64,000 nt of DNA, from contig NC_134845.1 of the NCBI RefSeq assembly GCF_965363235.1, positions 82,413,913 to 82,477,912 on the forward strand. Reading direction: 5' to 3'. The DNA is from Mytilus galloprovincialis. Taxonomy: Eukaryota; Mollusca; Bivalvia; Mytilida; Mytilidae. The position numbers and the translations under genes were made by a program. This document shows, piece by piece, positions 58,251 to 64,000 of the stretch (positions within the stretch are counted from its first letter, which is position 1; every line of letters begins with the position of its first letter). The notes under the pieces are model-generated. The model saw only the letters and a list, made by a program, of their open reading frames with translations. It was not told the DNA's origin and searched no databases.

Positions 58251-61200
58251 AGAACACTTAAAGAGCTAAAATCGGTGTTTTATTTGGACACCAATTTCGC
58301 TGCAAGGTGATGCATTACAGGTAACACGTAACCACTGTACTAGGTACCTAGGTACTTACATTTTACGTCCTTCATCCTGGTTTACCGATCTTTACCCTCT
58401 CGGCTGGACAGTATGTAAATTGCTATGATGGACATAAGTGTTTCTACTTTATATACAAAGAGCAGAAAAACTTTAAAAGTAACAGTGACGGTGTCTAATT
58501 TTTTTTTTTGCATCAGACGTTGAACTCTGATCGAAAATTGTGTGTTTCATAATTATTCATTAAACATCATATCTCCTTTAAATGCATGCCTATTGGAAAA
58601 TTGGGTTGCGAATTGCTGTAGTGAGTTAAGCATGTGATAACATAACTTTATGTGCAAAGGGAAACATTGTACATATTATCCATGACTTTCCTATTTGAAT
58701 TTTCTAGGAGTTCAGTATTTTTAGGATTTTATTTTTTTGCTAGATGTATAAGCATCCGTCCACGTCAACTCTGTGTGTTTTGTTAGATATTGTTTTTGTA
58801 TGAACTAATCTGAGAAGTGGATAGATATAATAAAAGGATTTGGTATGAGTAACAATGAGAGCCTTTTTTATTGTTTATTCTTGTGTTGTATTGTTACACC
58901 ACTGTCCTAGGATAGGAGGAGGATAGAGCGCTAACAAAAATGTTTAACCCAGGCACAATAAAGTGGCCTGTCTCAAGTCAGAAGCCTGTAGTTCAGTGGT
59001 TGACGGCGGTTCATTATGCATTTCTTAAAATAAATCAAAGATATTATATTGTTTATTTGTTCAACAAAATGTGAATATAATTATCCACAGTCATAACAAC
59101 ATTTTTCTCCACTATATGGATGTACATATACAACTGAACATAAAAAAAAAGGTTTACCTAAGGCCACACAAAATGATGTTTTCGACAGAATGTTCACACT
59201 GTGTGTTTATGCTACAGTATAAAATTATTTTTTTGTAATGATGTCTTTTAAAGAGATAAAGGATCATAATTGAAAACGAACGTGCTAAAAGTGAATTGTT
59301 TTGGGTTTTTTTTTTGCAATAATTATTATAACATGTTCATATTTTGCATTTGTATTAAATATTAAAAATCAAACATTATATCAATTCAATATTAGGATTT
59401 ATACTTAAAATAAATTGATTAAAAAAATAATTTGATAAAATAAATCTAGTCTTTCAATCTGCAAAAAAATCGTTTTGTATTTTTGAGAGAAAAGATAATA
59501 CAACTTATAGTGTGGCCTTAGAAGAGATTCAAAATAATAAATAATTATTAATAATTCATGACTTTACAACTATAATAATTTACAGCACCAAAAAATATTT
59601 GATATCTTAACTTAACAATATTTTTTTTTATATAAAATTCCTTAAATACCGATATAAAATTCTTAAAAACTTGAACACCAATAGACTATATTTCTTAGAA
59701 TATATAACATGTAACTACTATCCATCTAAAATGCCCTCAGACAAAAGAGCAAGGTATGCGAAAATACAATGTACTGGTGTTTTATTGGGAAACACAAGAC
59801 TCCCTTTATGGAAAAATGTTCATTTTGAGGCAAACCACGATCACACAAACTGCGAATCGGAATTTAACCCCAAGAAAAAAATAAAAATGGTGGCATTAAT
59901 AACAAACTTGCACATTGAATTCTATTGTTCATTCACTAGACATGGGAATAAGTCATACACAGATTTTGAATTGAAAAAGACATTGGCTGTTAGTTTCATG
60001 AGCAATGAGCAAGGCATTTAATTTCAACTAATGCTTACAATGCTGGTCCAACTTCATAAATCCGATTTATATAGAATATATAACCACCTAAAACTCATAA
60101 ATAATAAGATAAATAAATAGAATCAAAAGTAAATTTTCTATATGATGCTTTGCTTAAGTTTAACTGGTTTTGGTCATAAATGTTTTGTTGGAAAGGGTTG
60201 AAGTCATAGAACTTTTCTCAGTGCTCGGAGCACAGATATCATGTTCGAAAAATGAAATCCAGCATTTTCATTGGTTGATTTTGGAGTATGAGTACAAAAA
60301 ACTGACTCTAAAGTTTTATGACTTTAAGTCAAGGTGGCATCTATGTGATAATCCTTTTTTTAAAATCATCACGACATTGTAAACACTTTAACGACTGAAT
60401 TTTTTTTAATAGAAAAAATATACAGACATCGACATTTTTTCACGATATCTGATGAGGTTTTATTGCTAAATCAAAAAACTAATGTTTTCATACTTTGATA
60501 TATAACTATTTTTATGTAATTGTTGGCAATTATTATTATTCCGTTCATTATAGGTGTAGTTTGTCAAAAAATAGATATCTGTTGTGGTTGCGAAATACAA
60601 ATGTGTTGTACATACTTTTCATAGTGATACATTGTGAGTTGTTGACAATGATATTACTCGAGATATGGATAAACTCAGAAAATTATACGAACACGACTTG
60701 GAAAGTCAGAGATATGATATCACGCTAGGTATGGACATATCCATAAAAAGTTATTTGAACATGAATCGGTAGATCAGAGATGAGATATTACGCGAGTTAT
60801 GGACAAACCCCTGGATTTTGGGAGTTGTTTTATTGTCCATCTTTAGTTTTCTGTGAATAGTATTTTGCGAAATGTTTGTCTTTTTTACGTGGTATTGCCT
60901 GTTTTTATCAGACGAAAGGATGTTGTAGAATGTATAAACAAAGTCAGAAATATAATTCCATTACAATGTTATACAAAAATGTAGAAATAGTATTTGGTAC
61001 AATTGTCAGTATTTAAAGGTTAAACTTCCAAACATTAACCACAAAAAAAAAAAAAAAAAAATGAAACTGTGTGATCTTCTTAAAAGAGAGAAGTAATATA
61101 CCAAACTAAAAATTCGAAAACCAACTTACTATGCCATACGGAAAACTATCAAAACACAATAAACCGTCTCCAACAGAACACAACATGGTAAACAAAAGAC

Positions 61201-61254
61201 TGGGCAACACGAACCTCATTTAAATCCCGATATCAACTTAAACTCAATCTGTTT
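58251..61254. other. AT-rich DNA, no supported gene
   Basis: 58935-59020 resembles dispersed-repeat text (TTTAACCCAGGCACAATAAA, GTAGTTCAGTGGTTGACGG). A 97-residue frame from 59731 to 60021 (MPSDKRARYAKIQ onward) has no family features that I recognise and no partner exons, so it is left uncalled. Poly-A near 61045. Confidence 0.5.
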
Positions 61255-61560
61255 GTGTCTTGTTCCTTTCGTTTACTTGTTGTGTCTTGTTCCTTAAGTT
61301 TACTTGTTGTGTCTTGTTCCTTAAATTTACTTGATGTGTCTTTGTTGTGTCTTGTTCCTTAAGTTTACTTGTTGTGTCTTGTTCCTTAAATTTACTTGAT
61401 GTGTCTTTGTCGTGTCTTGTTCCTTAAAGTTACTTGTTGTCTTGTTCCTTAAGTTTACTTGTTTTGTCTTGTTCCTTAAGTTTACTTGTTGTGTCTTGTT
61501 CCTTAAGTTTACTTGTTGTGTCTTGTTCCTTAAGTTTACTTGTTGTTTCTTGTTCCTTAA
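61255..61560. repeat. 27-base minisatellite
   Basis: Eleven or so copies of TTGTTCCTTAAGTTTACTTG with a TTGTGTC spacer. Because the unit is 27 bases, the minus strand reads a repeated nine-residue KEQDTTSKL, which is a by-product of the period, not a gene. Confidence 0.85.
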
Positions 61561-61564
61561 TTAG

Positions 61565-61650
61565 TTGTAGGAAGATGTGGTGGGAGTGCCAATGAGACAA
61601 CTCTCCATCCAAATAACAATTTAAAAAAGTAAACCCTTATAGGTCAGTTT
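61565..61650 (-). mobile_element. Retroelement tail repeat (family H)
   Basis: AAGATGTGGTGGGAGTGCC and ATGAGACAACTCTCCATCC, the reversed tail, abutting the 27-base minisatellite. Confidence 0.5.
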
Positions 61651-64000
61651 ACATGTTGTGTCTTTTTGCATTGATTTTATTTACTTCTATGCAGAGTACT
61701 ACAATAATAGTGTTCTACTTACAAAGGTTCGCGTCATCATTGTCGAGAAATTTATTTAAGACCAGCTTTTTATAAAGTTAGAACTCCTTAGTTTTAACAA
61801 GAATATTCAAACAAATTGAAGTTTTAACGACCTTGACTGCCTATACAGCCCTTGCATGGTCGGCTCACACAAGAATATTATCATATAAATACTTAACTTA
61901 TTGATTAAGGATAGTACATGTATACAAGATTGAACAGGCAGTTTCTTGTTCCCTTTTATCGAACCAATATAAGAGCCATATAATAAGCAAAAAATACTAT
62001 TAAGGTAATGCAACATTTAAATTAAAAACATATAATGCCAATCCTCACATATTTAATTCAAAAACTACATGCTCTTGGTACCTTCGTCTTTGGAGTTTTA
62101 GTAACGTTCAAATGACTGTTGAAGTTAAAATGTATACTACATATCAAATAAAATAGACACAATGAAATTGGAATAGAGAATGTGTCAAAGAGACAACAGT
62201 CCTATCATGGAGCAGGGCCACAAATGGGTAACGATGATATATCACGCTTTTTTATATAAATTATCACTTTTATCAGTTAAAAATTTGAGAATTGTTAGCT
62301 TTTCGTCCACATGAGAAACAATAAAAGTACAGCTGTAGAAGGAAGCAAGGTTTGTCGTACATATATAAATTAAGTAAAAATATATTAGAAATAAGTGAAA
62401 GAAATTAGAATTATTTAAATGCACGGTAAATGCACATGACGTACTGAGACAACAGCATAACACAGAAACTACAAATAATTTAAAGGTATTACTTATAAGT
62501 GAGACCGTATACTTATAATTTATAATTCTGCCTTTATTTTCGTTCAGAGATGACAAATTATTCAATGTATTTTCTTACTACGAGCTCTATTTTTTTTTTA
62601 CAGATGCACACCTTACAGATTAAAGGGACATAAGCCAGTGTAACCTAAAGTTTATTTATGACAAAAAAGATGAGTTTGTTTAGCCTTACGAATTAGGCCA
62701 TGCTTACTTAGTCTTGGTTCTTGTCCTGCAACAGATCATTAGATTCCTCTATCTGTTATAGATTGCAAGTTAATTGTTAAGGTGGTACCTAATACAACAG
62801 GGAGATAATGTAAAATCAGCTAAACGTTTTAATTCAGTTGTGTTATTAAGGGAATATTAAGCTTCTCAATGATCAAAATTAGTGATTGTCAAACTGCTAT
62901 CTACTCAGTGATTTTTTTTTGAAAAAATGGTTTGTTCAAATTTTTTGAAAATTTTATATTCTTGTCAAAGGGTCAAAGTAAATACTTTGTCAAAATTTCA
63001 TACAGTAAGTAGATGTTGACATTCCATTCATGTCTTCACCGTCAAATGTTCTATGTAGCGATATAAACGATAACTAACGATACCTACATTTCACACCTTA
63101 TATACAATCGGCAATCCTCGAATGACTCCGCTTCTCTCTTACGGAATCGGCCGAGTTATGACGAATGACCTTATATAATGTTCTATTTATTTTTAAGCGG
63201 CCATGCTGTTTAGCAGGTGAGATCATCGGATATTTGTGTATGTGTTTTACTAGAAACTCCAACCAGAACTGCGGTAAAATTGATCCAAATTAGCAGAGTA
63301 GTTTCGTGAAAACGATTTAGTAAAAGTTAGTCATAGTGGAAGACGACAGACGGCCAAGTGACGAAAAATCTCACGTACCCTTAGAAATTTGAGGGAACGA
63401 AAACAATGAGTAACAGCATAGTGTCTTCTCTTTATTCCACAATGTAATCTCTTCAATTATTTTTAATTTTTGACAATCTGCACAAAATAGTGCACAAAGG
63501 GTGCCACAAATCGACAAATGTAACCTTCAGACAACACATTCCATTTACAAAGTAGATCTTTAAATGATGAATTGTATTAATGTGCATGTGCATCAAGATT
63601 ATGGGTCAGGCGGTCAGTCAGACAAATTAACAAAGATATTCATAATGTCTTCACGTTCTTTGCCAATTGACCGTAGGAATTTATACTTTTTCGCGAGAAA
63701 ATATAAATACACAAACATGTTAAAATACTTGTAAAAAATCGATATTGAGAAATGAAAATGTACAAATACATAACAAAAAGTTAACTCTTATATTAATCAC
63801 CTTTTTTATTCTTGAATTCTGAGGAATCACAGAAGTCGAACAGGACTTCTAAAATTATGCTTACTGAGTACGTCTATTAATTATCATATCACATATATCA
63901 ATCTAGACATATAAATATATTTTAATATCACTTATGTCTGTCGGAGATTCGTTCCGTTATAATAAAAAAGTTTCACACTTTGTCATTTAATCATTGAGAT
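61651..64000. other. Repeats and AT-rich DNA, no gene
   Basis: 62160-62225 matches the start of family C (GAATGTGTCAAAGAGACAAC). 62755-62835 (GGTGGTACCTAATACAACAG, GCTAAACGTTTTAATT) is the reverse of 31670-31735. 63090-63380 looks like another dispersed repeat (CTTACGGAATCGGCCGAGTT). Confidence 0.5.

Noticed and set aside
59671-60021. 116-codon open frame
   Set aside because: Longest frame of the right-hand region, but no recognisable domain, partner exon or conservation within the window.
61430-61612. Minus-strand frame with repeated KEQDTTSKL
   Set aside because: It follows from the 27-base period of the minisatellite; the start lies in an unrelated family H tail and no splice or promoter context exists.

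Overview
The window looks like nuclear DNA of a marine mussel, most likely Mytilus or a close relative. It is AT-rich, has split genes with GT-AG introns and small exons, is packed with short dispersed repeats I recognise as typical of Mytilus, carries a tRNA-derived SINE with the mollusc-type tail, and holds genes for secreted cysteine-rich peptides of the kind mussels keep in large families. No bacterial operons, rRNA genes or CRISPR arrays are present. The genus call is recognition, not a search result.

The host content is one gene family in three copies on the + strand. Copy 1 (3606-8813) and copy 3 (42309-47107) each give a five-exon reading frame: a signal-peptide exon, three exons each holding one cysteine-rich module, and a tiny last exon. 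Copy 2 (29983 to about 33850) is a decayed relative. All three share a proximal promoter with a CCAAT box and, in at least two copies, an inverted CCAAT facing it. Each is followed downstream by a minisatellite whose unit contains a short hairpin. Copies 1 and 2 sit in two halves of a segmental duplication (about 556-17675 and 26352-37090). Copy 3 lies in an older, more diverged unit (about 42120-49005). The products are probably host-defence peptides, but I cannot place the three-module layout in a named family.

Mobile DNA fills the rest. Between or inside the duplicated units lie a four-exon tyrosine-recombinase gene of Crypton/DUF3504 type (13220-15941), a DDE_Tnp_4-type transposase gene with a zinc-finger-like upstream exon (21370-25619) that ends against a 5'-truncated retroelement (25598-26350), several reverse-transcriptase relics, two copies of a tRNA-Leu-type SINE, many short inverted-repeat elements, and a 3.3 kb foldback element (49417-52720) flanked by TA and bordered by arrays of an AGAACTG/CAGTTCT motif. 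Region 52.7-64 kb holds only repeats and unrecognised AT-rich DNA.

Layout: 0.5-17.7 kb duplicated unit 1 (gene copy 1, minisatellite, retroelement relics, Crypton-like gene); 17.7-26.35 kb retroelement relic, featureless DNA, DDE transposon and truncated retroelement; 26.35-37.1 kb duplicated unit 2 (gene copy 2); 37.1-42.1 kb repeats; 42.1-49 kb gene copy 3 and its minisatellite; 49.4-52.7 kb foldback element; 52.7-64 kb dispersed and tandem repeats.
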